Below are positions 44,792 through 53,873 of a stretch of DNA of 64,000 nucleotides, piece by piece; the stretch's first letter is position 1; every line of letters begins with the position of its first letter. The notes under the pieces were generated by a model. That model was not told where the DNA came from, did not search any database, and worked only from the letters and a program-made list of their open reading frames with translations. This DNA is from Shimia sp. (GTDB lineage Bacteria; Pseudomonadota; Alphaproteobacteria; Rhodobacterales; Rhodobacteraceae). The DNA is taken from assembly GCF_022448905.1 (NCBI RefSeq), contig NZ_JAKVCW010000001.1:186001-250000 (forward strand), in the 5' to 3' direction. The position numbers and the translations under genes are program-made.

Positions 44792-46099
44792 TCACTTCAC
44801 GATGTGCTCGTCTTTCACGAACATATTGGCCCAGGCGCGATCAATCAGGTCAGGGCGCATTTGATAGGGGATGCCCTCAAATTCGCAGATCGAGATGATC
44901 TGGTCGATCAGGAACACCGGCTGGTAATTGGCGTAGGTGTTGTCTATTGTCGGGTATTTGGTTTTGAGCAGGTGAATGAGAGATGTCTCATCCAGCGGCA
45001 GCCCCTTTTTCTTGGCCACAAGGGCAAAGATTTTCAGGAAGTTCTCCTGGCTTGGGCCGTCAATTTTGATCTTGTAGAAGATACGACGCAGGGCCGCTTG
45101 GTCAAAGATCTCATTGGGGTGGAAGTTGGTGGAGAAGATCACCAGTGTGTCAAAGGGCACTTCGAACTTCTCACCGGATTGCAGCGCGAGAATGTCTTTG
45201 CTCTCTTCCAAAGGCACAATCCAACGGTTGACCAGCGCCTGTGGCGGTTCCTCCTGACGCCCCAAATCGTCCACGATGAAGATGCCGCCGGTGGACTTGA
45301 GCTGCAACGGCGCCTGATAGGTGCGCGCCGTTGGGTTGTAGACCAAGTCGAGCATGTTGAGCGACAGCTCACCACCAGTGATCACGGTGGGGCGGTCACA
45401 TTTCACATAGCGGCTGTCAAACCGCGCGGTGCGGCGCAGGCTGTTTTCGTCTTGCTCGTCACCTTCGGCGGCGGAGTGCACAATCGGGTCATAGACGGTG
45501 ATCACCTGACCGGCGTATTCGATGGCGTGAGGCACATAAACCTTGTCACCCATCGCGTCGCGAATGCCGTTAGAAATCGAAGACTTACCGTTGCCGGGCG
45601 GACCATACATCAGGATTGAGCGGCCAGAGCCCACGGCGGGTCCCAACTGGTCCAGCAGGTCCGGCGGCAGTATCAGGTGCCCCATCGCACCGGTGAGTTG
45701 GTCGCGCGTGATCTGAATGTTGCGGATCGACTGGCGTTTGACCTGTTCGCGGTACACATCCAGCGGCACCGGCATGGCACCAAAATACTCGGATTGTGCC
45801 AAGGCGTCCTGTGCGCGGCCTTTGCCGGCATCGGTCAGTTGATACCCCATCTCGTCGCCGGAGTTGGCGTTCAGCGTGCCGGTTGCCTCCAGCAGGCGCT
45901 GCTCGCGGGCCATGTCGACCAGCTCTTGCGTTACTGCGCGGGGTAGACAGATGGCTTTGGAAATGTCGCCGACCATGTCCACGTTTTTGCGGAACATGGT
46001 TTTCAGGAGGATGTCCCGCATCATCACCACGGGAAGCTTCATATCCTCGATCCGTTTTGGCGGCGGCGGGGCCATCACGTTGGTGGTCTGCATGTTCAT
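44792..46099 (-). CDS. AAA-type ATPase at the end of the tad locus
   Basis: 435 residues from the ATG at 46099 (MNMQTTNVMAPPPPKRIEDM). An N-terminal winged-helix-like part (~20-110), then a AAA module: Walker A LMYGPPGNGKSSISNG, Walker B GGIFIVDDLGRQEEPP, sensor FDTLVIFSTNFHPNEI and Arg-finger region LRRIFYKIKID. The family is common in alphaproteobacteria and annotated only as ATPase. It is separate from the CpaF motor. It lies 115 bp after cpaA and is followed by a strong terminator, so I read it as the last tad-transcript gene. Function unknown. Confidence 0.85.
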   Translation of the reverse strand: MNMQTTNVMAPPPPKRIEDMKLPVVMMRDILLKTMFRKNVDMVGDISKAICLPRAVTQELVDMAREQRLLEATGTLNANSGDEMGYQLTDAGKGRAQDALAQSEYFGAMPVPLDVYREQVKRQSIRNIQITRDQLTGAMGHLILPPDLLDQLGPAVGSGRSILMYGPPGNGKSSISNGIRDAMGDKVYVPHAIEYAGQVITVYDPIVHSAAEGDEQDENSLRRTARFDSRYVKCDRPTVITGGELSLNMLDLVYNPTARTYQAPLQLKSTGGIFIVDDLGRQEEPPQALVNRWIVPLEESKDILALQSGEKFEVPFDTLVIFSTNFHPNEIFDQAALRRIFYKIKIDGPSQENFLKIFALVAKKKGLPLDETSLIHLLKTKYPTIDNTYANYQPVFLIDQIISICEFEGIPYQMRPDLIDRAWANMFVKDEHIVK

Positions 46100-46214
46100 C
46101 GACGCAACACTCCTGATTGAGGGCCGCAAAGCCCTCGGTCTGTTTCCATCCCATAGACAATCAAAAGGTGGCGTTTTTGGGGCCGCATCGGGCCGGCATC
46201 GTGAAGGATGCGAT

Positions 46215-46751
46215 TTATTGGCCGTGCAGAACGCCCAGGATTAGGTAGGTGCAGAGCGCCAGGCCAATGCCGGTGCCCATCGGCAAGGTCATCTGATCTC
46301 CCTTGCCTACATTCACACCGCTCTCAGAGGCCTTGAGCTTCCAGGCGGCCCAGTCCGGCGCCAGCTTGCGCAAGGGCGTGACGCGGATGATCAGCGTGGC
46401 CAATGTCGCAACAATGATCGATCCAAAGGTGATCATCAGCATGTAGCTGGCGTCGCCTTTGTCGACGTAAAGCGCGGCCACAGCCGCCATTTTCACGTCC
46501 CCAGCACCCACTTGCCGCGCCATCCACATCAGAAGCAGTACCGCAAACACCACGCCATAATTAGCAAAGCGCCAGACAAACTCCATGATTGGCAATGTGG
46601 CAAGCCCGACCACCACAAAGATCGCAAACAAGGCCCAGACGGACAGGTTGCTGATCCGCTTGTGCTTCATGTCCACCCAGAAGATGAACACGCAAAGCGG
46701 CAGCGCCGGGAGCAATGCCCAGAGCGCAAATGTGCTGGAGACCTGCATCAA
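46215..46751 (-). CDS. cpaA: Prepilin peptidase CpaA/TadV
   Basis: 178 residues, about six transmembrane helices, A24A aspartic protease. Asp in FIFWVDMKHKRISN and the GxGD motif in ARQVGAGDVKMAAV are the two catalytic Asp. It processes Flp prepilins and pseudopilins after the Gly in the inner membrane. It is small, without the N-methylase domain of PilD, as TadV/CpaA are. Confidence 0.93.
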   Translation of the reverse strand: MMQVSSTFALWALLPALPLCVFIFWVDMKHKRISNLSVWALFAIFVVVGLATLPIMEFVWRFANYGVVFAVLLLMWMARQVGAGDVKMAAVAALYVDKGDASYMLMITFGSIIVATLATLIIRVTPLRKLAPDWAAWKLKASESGVNVGKGDQMTLPMGTGIGLALCTYLILGVLHGQ

Positions 46752-46757
46752 GAAACC

Positions 46758-47606
46758 TTAGCCGTTTTCAAGCGCATCCAGGGCGCGCACCGCGGCCTCA
46801 AAGTGTTGCGGATGGGTTTCCACCGCCTCACGCAGCAGCACTTTGCCGGTTTGGGTATCGCCCTGCTTAACCGCAGACAGCGCCAGTGTGTGCAGCAGCT
46901 GCGCGCGTTCGGTTTGCACCATCGGGATCACCGGCAGGGTGTACTGGCGTTGCGCGCCACGTGCCAAAACCATGTTGTTTTTGGCGGTGAACAGCGTGCT
47001 GTCCTGACGCACGGCTTCACCAAACAGACGCTCCGCTTCGGCATAGTCGCCACGGGTCAGTTTGGAATAGCCCCAGTTGTTCATCACACCAGCCGGGCGG
47101 GTGGTCAGGCCAACGGCGATTTCATAGAAGCTGTCGGCGCGGTTCCACTCTTTGTTGCTATCCGCAATCATGGCCTCAAGGCGGTAGCGCTTAAAGGTCT
47201 CATGGGTGGGCGGAATGCTGTCCAACGTCTTTTCGGCGTCATCCCAAAGACCAGCGCGGATTTGCGCATCCGCCAGATCAACACGATCGTTGGCAGTGCT
47301 GTCTTTGTGTTTGGTCACCTGTTTCCAGGCTGGCACAGCTTCGGTGAACCGCTTCGCGCGCACGTAAGACACGGCGAGACCGCGTTGAAGATCCAGGCGA
47401 TCTGGATTGTCTTTCAGCGTGCGCTTAAAATAGGCGATGCCTTCGTTGGGATCGGCCACAGTCAACATCACGTCAGACAGGTTGGCTTCGTCTACGGCGT
47501 TCACGTCCTGAATGGCGCGTTCAACGCTTTCGTCACCTTTATCGGAACAGGCTGTCAACGCGACAAGCCCGGCCACACAAATTGTCCCCAAAACAGGATG
47601 GCGCAT
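46758..47606 (-). CDS. TPR lipoprotein of the tad locus
   Basis: 282 residues. Lipobox LVALTACSD gives a mature lipoprotein from Cys ~20. Repeated helical pairs include DVMLTVADPNEGIAYFKRTL, LQRGLAVSYVRAKRFTEAVP, ADAQIRAGLWDDAEKTLDSI and MNNWGYSKLTRGDYAEAERL, tetratricopeptide-like. Similar in design to the neighbouring TadD; paralogous partner probable. Confidence 0.85.
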   Translation of the reverse strand: MRHPVLGTICVAGLVALTACSDKGDESVERAIQDVNAVDEANLSDVMLTVADPNEGIAYFKRTLKDNPDRLDLQRGLAVSYVRAKRFTEAVPAWKQVTKHKDSTANDRVDLADAQIRAGLWDDAEKTLDSIPPTHETFKRYRLEAMIADSNKEWNRADSFYEIAVGLTTRPAGVMNNWGYSKLTRGDYAEAERLFGEAVRQDSTLFTAKNNMVLARGAQRQYTLPVIPMVQTERAQLLHTLALSAVKQGDTQTGKVLLREAVETHPQHFEAAVRALDALENG

Positions 47607-47638
47607 TGTTTGCGTCCTTTGCTGCTCTTGCTCTCAAT

Positions 47639-48202
47639 TTATGGCGTCTGACGGATCACGTAGTCGCTGCTACCCCGCCGCACCAATTTATATTCTTGTT
47701 GGTTTTCGTCACCATAGACCGGTTGATTCGAATTTGCGAGTGCTATGCGCAAATTATCCCGGATTGCGTCACTTTCGCCATTGTCCAGAGCATAGGCGCG
47801 GCGCAGAATCTGTTCGGCTTCGGCATATTTTCCCTGTTCCATAAGCGTAATGCCGAGGTTGTTCCAAGTTTCCGGATGGCTGTCGTCCGCCTTGAGCGCC
47901 TCGCGCAACAGGTCTTCGGCTTGTCCCAAGCGTCCCATCACCAGATTGGCCGTGCCCACGGCAGCCAGAACGTCCGGTGTGCGTCCTTGTTCCAGCCCCG
48001 CGCGCACAAAGGCATCCATCGCCAGATCATATTCGCCGGCGTCCATAAGGCGCCAGCCCACCACCAAGCCATCTACAGCCTCGCCTTTGGGGTCGACCGC
48101 AGGTGCGTAAGGGCTGTCGCTGGATGCGCCAAAGCCGCCCGTGTCACAGGCGGCTATAGCAAAGCTTAGTATCAACAGGGCGCTGGCCCGGAAGTGTGTC
48201 AT
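47639..48202 (-). CDS. tadD: TadD-like TPR lipoprotein
   Basis: 187 residues. Signal peptide and lipobox FAIAACDTG (Cys ~19). TPR helices: WRLMDAGEYDLAMDAFVRAG, VGTANLVMGRLGQAEDLLRE and WNNLGITLMEQGKYAEAEQI. TadD is an outer-membrane pilotin-like factor for the RcpA/CpaC secretin. Confidence 0.87.
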   Translation of the reverse strand: MTHFRASALLILSFAIAACDTGGFGASSDSPYAPAVDPKGEAVDGLVVGWRLMDAGEYDLAMDAFVRAGLEQGRTPDVLAAVGTANLVMGRLGQAEDLLREALKADDSHPETWNNLGITLMEQGKYAEAEQILRRAYALDNGESDAIRDNLRIALANSNQPVYGDENQQEYKLVRRGSSDYVIRQTP

Positions 48203-48229
48203 TTGGGGCGCTTTTTTGCTCGTTTTGCC

Positions 48230-49201
48230 TCACTGGCCGAGCTGCGTGATCCCAATCACAGACGGGCTGACCAAGATGATCAACAGCGGCGGCACAGTGA
48301 GCATCATTGTGGCCAATGTCATCTTTGTTGGCAACTTGTTTGCCGCCTCTTCAGCTCGCATCACCCGTTTGTCACGCATCTCCCCGGCATAGACCCGCAG
48401 GGCTTCGGCGATGGAGGTACCAAAGGTCGCGGATTGGATAAGCACGGTCACAAAAGAGGACACGTCCTGTACGCCGCAGCGTTCCCCCATGTCAGACAGA
48501 ACCTGGGACTTATCCTTACCGGCTTTCATTTCATGTGCCACAATTTCGAACTCTTGTGCCAGCGCCGGATAAGAGGCGCGCAACTCGCCTGCGACGCGGA
48601 CAATCGATTGGTCGAGCGATTGCCCGGCTTCCACGCAGACCAGCATCATGTCGAGGCTGTCAGGGAAGCCGGCGGTGATCTCTTCTTTGCGCTCGGCAAC
48701 CCGGCGGGTGACCCAATATTTGGGCAGGAAGTAACCTGCGCCGCCAGGGCCAAGGGTCCAAAACAGCATGTCTGACGTTGTGGATTGGTCGGTTTGCTTC
48801 ACCAAAATGAAATATGTGACCCCAAGGATCAAACCACCAATGCCCAGGACCATCTGCGCAAGGTGGTAGGCCCGAACCGCATCACGCGATGGATAACCCG
48901 CCTGCATCAGTTTCAGGCGCACAGAGCTGAGTTCCGCTTCACTTTGTGGTTCCAGAAAGGCCTTATACTTGTCGAGCTTGGCATTGGCCGCTTTGCGGCG
49001 AAGGCGCTCGTCCTTGGTGGTGCGTGAGGATGTCTTTTCTTGGGATTTCTTAAGTTTGGCAATTGGGTCGTCTTGGCGCGCCATCATGCCAGTCACGATT
49101 AGAAGCGTGAAGAAAACGCCAAGGACCAGCACCGCGATCATTGGACCGCGGGGTCCCAGCATGTCGGTCAACATCATGTTCAGGGCTTCCAGAATGGTCA
49201 T
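48230..49201 (-). CDS. tadC: Tad inner-membrane platform protein TadC
   Basis: 323 residues. T2SSF domain (~180-310): GFPDSLDMMLVCVEAGQSLD and SDMGERCGVQDVSSFVTVLI, with TM helices at ~15-35, ~120, ~155 and the C-terminus. Pairs with TadB as the inner-membrane core of the pilus machine. Confidence 0.94.
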   Translation of the reverse strand: MTILEALNMMLTDMLGPRGPMIAVLVLGVFFTLLIVTGMMARQDDPIAKLKKSQEKTSSRTTKDERLRRKAANAKLDKYKAFLEPQSEAELSSVRLKLMQAGYPSRDAVRAYHLAQMVLGIGGLILGVTYFILVKQTDQSTTSDMLFWTLGPGGAGYFLPKYWVTRRVAERKEEITAGFPDSLDMMLVCVEAGQSLDQSIVRVAGELRASYPALAQEFEIVAHEMKAGKDKSQVLSDMGERCGVQDVSSFVTVLIQSATFGTSIAEALRVYAGEMRDKRVMRAEEAANKLPTKMTLATMMLTVPPLLIILVSPSVIGITQLGQ

Positions 49202-49213
49202 AGCAGGATCTCC

Positions 49214-50182
49214 TTACACTTTGATGTTGGTCAGGATTTTCATGACGATGAGGTTCAACCCCAAGAACACGCCCACGGCGATACAGCCTGGAATGTAGAG
49301 CCAGTGGTCTTTGACTTCGTCATAATAGTTCGGGTCCATCACGTTGATTGCGATCAAGGCCATAACAGGAAAACCGGACAGGAATTTGCCGGACCATTTT
49401 GCCTCAGCCGTAATGGCTTTTACGCGGCGGAACAGGCGGAAGCGGGCGCGGATCACCTTGGACAGACCGGCGAGGATCTCGGCGAGGTTACCCCCGGATT
49501 GCTGCTGGATGGTCACCGCCACCGATAGAAAGCGCAGATCCTGCATGTCCAGGCGTTCAGCCATGTCTTTCAGCGCTTCACCCAAATCGCGGCCGTAGGC
49601 AGCTTCATCGGCGATCACGCCAAACTCGGTGGCCAGCGGGTCCTCGATTTCCTTGGACACAATCTGGATCGCGGAGGAGAACGGGTGGCCCACACGCAGC
49701 GAGCGCACCATCAGTTCAATCGCGTCCGGCAGTTGCTCTTCGATCATGGAGATGCGCTTGCCCGCTTTCATCGAGACCCAAGTATACACCCCGCCAACAC
49801 CCATCATCACGGCAATCGCAGCGCGGGTGATGACGCCGGTTTGTGTGCCAACAGTGAGGCCCATAAAGGCAAAAACAGACACCGCAACCATCATGAGGAT
49901 CAGCTGCATGGGCGAGAATGCGATCGCGGCCTTCTGCGCCTTTTCCGCCAGCACGGAATACAGGGGAATGCCGCGGTTTTCCGCGTGCTGCTTCATCTCT
50001 TTGCGGAGCTGCTCCAGCACCTCTTCACGCTTGGCGCCTTTGTCCAGCATCTCAAGCCGGCGGTTTACACGGCTGTTGAGGCTGATGGATTTGCCAAAAA
50101 CGGTCAGGTAAACGCCTTCGACCAACACGAAGACGCCCACAAAAATGAGGCCATAGACAATAAGTTCGGGCGAAAATGGCAT
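49214..50182 (-). CDS. tadB: Tad inner-membrane platform protein TadB
   Basis: 322 residues. T2SSF domain with QLPDAIELMVRSLRVGHPFS and MAERLDMQDLRFLSVAVTIQ followed by QQSGGNLAEILAGLSKVIRA; TM helices at the N-terminus, ~95-135 and the C-terminus. It precedes tadC by 12 bp. Confidence 0.94.
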   Translation of the reverse strand: MPFSPELIVYGLIFVGVFVLVEGVYLTVFGKSISLNSRVNRRLEMLDKGAKREEVLEQLRKEMKQHAENRGIPLYSVLAEKAQKAAIAFSPMQLILMMVAVSVFAFMGLTVGTQTGVITRAAIAVMMGVGGVYTWVSMKAGKRISMIEEQLPDAIELMVRSLRVGHPFSSAIQIVSKEIEDPLATEFGVIADEAAYGRDLGEALKDMAERLDMQDLRFLSVAVTIQQQSGGNLAEILAGLSKVIRARFRLFRRVKAITAEAKWSGKFLSGFPVMALIAINVMDPNYYDEVKDHWLYIPGCIAVGVFLGLNLIVMKILTNIKV

Positions 50183-50188
50183 GTCTGA

Positions 50189-51664
50189 TTACCCCGCAGA
50201 CGGTTCGTAAATTTCAGGCGGCAGATCGTAGCCCCAGAGACGGAAGCGCTCGGAATAGTGCGAGCGCACGCCGGTGGCTGTGAAATGGCCAATAATCTTG
50301 TTTTCCGGCGTCAGGCCGGTGCGCTGGAAGCGGAAAATTTCCTGCATAGAGATCACGTCCCCCTCCATGCCGGTGATCTCGGTGATTGAGGTCATGCGAC
50401 GCGAGCCGTCCTGAAGACGCGAGGCTTGCACGATCAGGTTCACCGCCGAAGAAATCTGCGATCGCACCGCCTTCAGCGGCATCTCAATCCCGGCCATGGC
50501 GATCATGTTTTCCAGACGGGAAATACCGTCGCGTGCGTTGTTGGCGTGAATTGTGGTCATCGAGCCGTCGTGGCCGGTGTTCATCGCCTGCAGCATGTCG
50601 ATCACTTCTTCGCCACGCGTCTCCCCCACGATGATGCGGTCAGGGCGCATCCGCAGTGCGTTTTTCAGACAGTCGCGCGGGGAGACTTCGCCTTTGCCTT
50701 CCACGTTGGGCGGGCGGCTTTCCATCCGGCCCACATGGGTCTGTTGCAGTTGAAGTTCCGCGGTATCCTCAATCGTCAGGATACGTTCGGCGTTATCAAT
50801 GAAAGAACTCAGCGCGTTGAGCGTGGTGGTTTTACCGGAGCCAGTACCGCCGGACACAATCACGTTCAGGCGGGTGGACACCGCCGCCTGCAGATAGGCG
50901 GCCATCTCTTCAGAGAAGGCGCCAAAGCGCACCAGGTCATCAATGCCCAGCTTGTCTTTCTTGAACTTACGAATGGACACCAACGAGCCATCCACCGCAA
51001 TCGGGGAGACCATGGCGTTGAAGCGCGAGCCATCCGCCAGGCGGGCGTCCACATAGGGGTTGGACTCATCCACACGACGCCCCACCGCCGACACAATCTT
51101 GTCGATGATGCGCAGCAGGTGTTTTTCGTCTTTGAACACAATGTCGGTAAGCTCAAGCTTACCGGCGCGTTCCACAAAAATCTGCTTCGGGCCGTTCACC
51201 AGAATATCGTTCACGGTCTCATCTTGCAGCAGGGTTTCCAGCGGACCAAGGCCGGTGACCTCGTCATACAGCTCCTGAAACACCGTGGTGCGCTCTTCAC
51301 GATTGAGCACAATCGCTTTTTCTTGAAGCACTTCGGTGGCAATGGCGGTGATTTCAGCCCGCAGCTCGCGCTCAGACGCCTTGTCCAATGCAGCCAGGTT
51401 CAGGTTGTCCAGAAGTTCGCGGTGCAGTTCCAGCTTGATTTCGCCAAGGCGTTCCTTGCGGCGACGCTCTTTGTCACCAGCGGCAACGACGCCTGCCGCC
51501 TTCTCAGCCACAGGGCGGCGCATCACTTTTTTTGCTGCCGAAGTTGCGCTGGGGGCAGCAGCTGGCGCAGGAGCCGGTGCGGCTTTTTTCGCTTCGGCTT
51601 TCGCGGCTTTTTCAGCAACTGCGGGACCGGGTTTGGCGTCAGATTTTTTGTAACGAGAAAACAT
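50189..51664 (-). CDS. cpaF: Tad pilus assembly ATPase CpaF/TadA
   Basis: 491 residues. The first ~60 are Ala/Lys/Pro-rich and presumably disordered. The core is the type II/IV secretion ATPase: [20 protein letters not shown], Walker [18 protein letters not shown], the Asp box [11 protein letters not shown], Walker [17 protein letters not shown] and the His box [20 protein letters not shown]. Bifunctional pilus motor at the cytoplasmic face. Confidence 0.95.
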   Translation of the reverse strand: MFSRYKKSDAKPGPAVAEKAAKAEAKKAAPAPAPAAAPSATSAAKKVMRRPVAEKAAGVVAAGDKERRRKERLGEIKLELHRELLDNLNLAALDKASERELRAEITAIATEVLQEKAIVLNREERTTVFQELYDEVTGLGPLETLLQDETVNDILVNGPKQIFVERAGKLELTDIVFKDEKHLLRIIDKIVSAVGRRVDESNPYVDARLADGSRFNAMVSPIAVDGSLVSIRKFKKDKLGIDDLVRFGAFSEEMAAYLQAAVSTRLNVIVSGGTGSGKTTTLNALSSFIDNAERILTIEDTAELQLQQTHVGRMESRPPNVEGKGEVSPRDCLKNALRMRPDRIIVGETRGEEVIDMLQAMNTGHDGSMTTIHANNARDGISRLENMIAMAGIEMPLKAVRSQISSAVNLIVQASRLQDGSRRMTSITEITGMEGDVISMQEIFRFQRTGLTPENKIIGHFTATGVRSHYSERFRLWGYDLPPEIYEPSAG

Positions 51665-51679
51665 GGCGACGGTCCTTTG

Positions 51680-52918
51680 TTACGCGGCTTTTTCGCTGGC
51701 TTGATCCAGCGCGTGCAGGCTGGCGGCGAGCTTGGCAATTTCCTTGCGGAGCGGGTTTTTGGCGGCGCTGATCGCCAGCGGCTGACCATGATCAGACGAT
51801 TGCGCAACCTGCTTGCCGCCATCAGGCATGTTCAAATCAATCGAGATGCCGAGGCTTTCCGCCAGACGTTTCACCCGGCTTTTGCCCGCCAGATCGGTGA
51901 ACTTTGGCGCGCGGTTCATCACGTAGCGCAGCTTTTCAAAAGGCAGATCTTCCGCTTGCAGAGCCCGCTTAAGACGCATGGCGTTCTGGGCCGAGCGCAT
52001 GTCGATTTCCATCGTCGCAAAGTAGACATGGGCCGCCTGCAGCACGACTTCGGACCACTGCACCAGCGTCGACGGCATGTCGACAATCACATAGTCATAG
52101 TGTTTTCGCGCCATCTCCAACATGCGGTCGATGTCCTCGGGGCCGACAAGATCCAGCGGGATGATCTCCGCCGGAGCGGTCAAAACATGCAGCTTTTCTT
52201 CGTAGGTTTGCAGCGCTTGGCCAAAGCTATCGCTGTCCATGCTTTCGGTATCGGTCAAAAGCTCAAACACCGCGTCAGGCCGAGGCAGATCAAGATAGGT
52301 CGACATGGTGCCAAACTGCAGGTCGAGATCAAGCAAGCATACGCTTGGTGGCTCGCTTCCTGTGGTTGCAAGTTCCCAGCCAAGGTTGGTGGCCAGAGTG
52401 GTTGCGCCGGTGCCGCCGGCGATACCGTGCACCGCGATTAAGACGCCTTCGTGGGACACATCGGATGCGGCGAGTTTCACTTGGGAGGACGCTGGAATTT
52501 CTGCGGCCTTGGCCGCCGCGCGGATCTTTTCGATCGCGGCTTGGAGTTCGCCAGGTGGAAGCGGGTAGGGGATAAACTCGTCAGCGCCATGGCGCAGCAA
52601 GGTGTGCAACGAGGCCGGGGTCACGTCTTCTGCAATCAGAAGGGTGCGAATGTTGCGGTTGCGTGCTTCGGTGATGATGTCCGTCAGCTCATCCAGAGAA
52701 TCCTCGTCCATGTCGTCCATGGCAATGGCAATGAATTCCAGATGTTCCGCCTCGGGTTGCGCCATGAATGGCACAGCGTCCTCAAAGCCGAGGTCGCCCC
52801 ATTGTTCTCCCAGGGCTTCTTCCATATCCACAATCAGAAGTTCAAAATTCTGCACATCCCGGCAAATGGTACATGCCAGGATTGGATTTTGATCGGTTTG
52901 CAGCGCTTCGCTACTCAT
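51680..52918 (-). CDS. cpaE: CpaE/TadZ localisation ATPase
   Basis: 412 residues from the ATG at 52918. N-terminal receiver-like domain (~10-135), then a MinD/ParA-type ATPase with AVHGIAGGTGATTLATNLGW: the Walker-A Lys found in MinD is Ala here, an atypical P-loop as in several TadZ proteins. LLDLDLQFGTMSTYLDL, YDYVIVDMPSTLVQW and FVMNRAPKFTDL-like segments support it. Marks the pole or site of pilus assembly. Confidence 0.92.
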   Translation of the reverse strand: MSSEALQTDQNPILACTICRDVQNFELLIVDMEEALGEQWGDLGFEDAVPFMAQPEAEHLEFIAIAMDDMDEDSLDELTDIITEARNRNIRTLLIAEDVTPASLHTLLRHGADEFIPYPLPPGELQAAIEKIRAAAKAAEIPASSQVKLAASDVSHEGVLIAVHGIAGGTGATTLATNLGWELATTGSEPPSVCLLDLDLQFGTMSTYLDLPRPDAVFELLTDTESMDSDSFGQALQTYEEKLHVLTAPAEIIPLDLVGPEDIDRMLEMARKHYDYVIVDMPSTLVQWSEVVLQAAHVYFATMEIDMRSAQNAMRLKRALQAEDLPFEKLRYVMNRAPKFTDLAGKSRVKRLAESLGISIDLNMPDGGKQVAQSSDHGQPLAISAAKNPLRKEIAKLAASLHALDQASEKAA

Positions 52919-53098
52919 CTTCAGCCTCAAGTCCTCTGGCGCAATATGCGCCTGTTATGGTGCAGAGGTGCCCACCTCTCTTTGGCAGTTGCCTGACAAT
53001 CACCCCGATTGCTGGCCATCCGACTCGCGCCAGACACAGTTTGCCTCGGGAACGAAGATCACTCTGAACTTGGGCAACATTGGGGCTAAAAAACCGAA

Positions 53099-53116
53099 AT
53101 TGTGCGGTATTGTGCG
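53099..53116 (-). promoter_or_regulatory. Phased direct repeat upstream of cpaE
   Basis: ATTGTGCG occurs twice with a 10-bp period (53099-53106, 53109-53116), 180 bp ahead of cpaE and just behind the terminator of the OmpA-like gene. Candidate activator or repressor site. Confidence 0.35.
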
Positions 53117-53151
53117 ACGATCCCGACAAATGCGGCGGATCGTTTCCGGAA

Positions 53152-53181
53152 CACAAAAAAGCCGACCCAAAGGCCGGCTTT
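53152..53181 (-). terminator. Terminator between the OmpA-like gene and cpaE
   Basis: On the minus strand AAAGCCG/CGGCTTT around a 10-nt loop, followed by TTTTTTGTG, 25 bp after the stop at 53206. Confidence 0.88.
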
Positions 53182-53205
53182 CTCTAGTTGGTTGATTTTG
53201 CTTTG

Positions 53206-53859
53206 CTATTCGCCGCCGCTTGAAATGGACAAGCCGCTGATGTTGGTTGGTGGCACGGCGCTGGCTACGTATTCACGGTAGATGACCGAGGCGTACCGTC
53301 CATCCAGGATATTCGGGTGATTTGAAACAAATCCGGTGACTTCAGTGACCGTGCGGCGATTACGGCGTTCGCGGTTTTGGGTCACGACCAAGGGTTGGGT
53401 TTTGCCCAGAGACACAACGGCTTCTAGGCGGTCGCGCCCAATGCCTTGGCTGGACAAGTAAGAGACCACCGCACGCGCGCGGCGCATCCCAAGAGATTTG
53501 TTATAGGCGTTGCTGCCCACGGCATCGGTGTGTCCATACACTTTGAAGCGCACTTCTGGGAACTCACGGATCCACGCCGCTTGCTGGCGCAAAATGGTCC
53601 GGGCGTTTTCATCCAGAACCGCGCTGTCAAAGTCGAAGTTCACCATCGCGGGCACTTCTTCAGCAAATCGGGTGGCCAAACTCAGGACGTATGATTTGTC
53701 TCCGTTTTGGATGCCGATGTTGTTGGCGGTGGCTTCACCGAAAGTGCCACTGTCCACAACGGACCCGGACTCACGAACCCAGGAGGGCAGGGCGCTGCTG
53801 TCCCCGTCAGAACAGGCGGAGATCAGCAAGAGCGCAAGTGCGGCGAGTTTTTTGATCAT
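53206..53859 (-). CDS. OmpA-family lipoprotein of the tad locus
   Basis: 217 residues. Signal peptide IKKLAALALLLISACSDGDS with lipobox ISAC. C-terminal OmpA peptidoglycan-binding domain (~75-180): VNFDFDSAVLDENARTILRQ, FKVYGHTDAVGSNAYNKSLG, MRRARAVVSYLSSQGI with the Asp and Arg that hold diaminopimelate. It takes the place where rcpB lies in other tad loci and may anchor the secretin to the wall. Confidence 0.9.
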   Translation of the reverse strand: MIKKLAALALLLISACSDGDSSALPSWVRESGSVVDSGTFGEATANNIGIQNGDKSYVLSLATRFAEEVPAMVNFDFDSAVLDENARTILRQQAAWIREFPEVRFKVYGHTDAVGSNAYNKSLGMRRARAVVSYLSSQGIGRDRLEAVVSLGKTQPLVVTQNRERRNRRTVTEVTGFVSNHPNILDGRYASVIYREYVASAVPPTNISGLSISSGGE

Positions 53860-53873
53860 GTCTCAGCCTTTCC

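Noticed and set aside
50426..52441. A 671-codon open frame on the plus strand opposite cpaF and cpaE
   Set aside because: It spans two well-supported genes in antisense, with His/Arg-rich low-complexity sequence and no recognisable motif.
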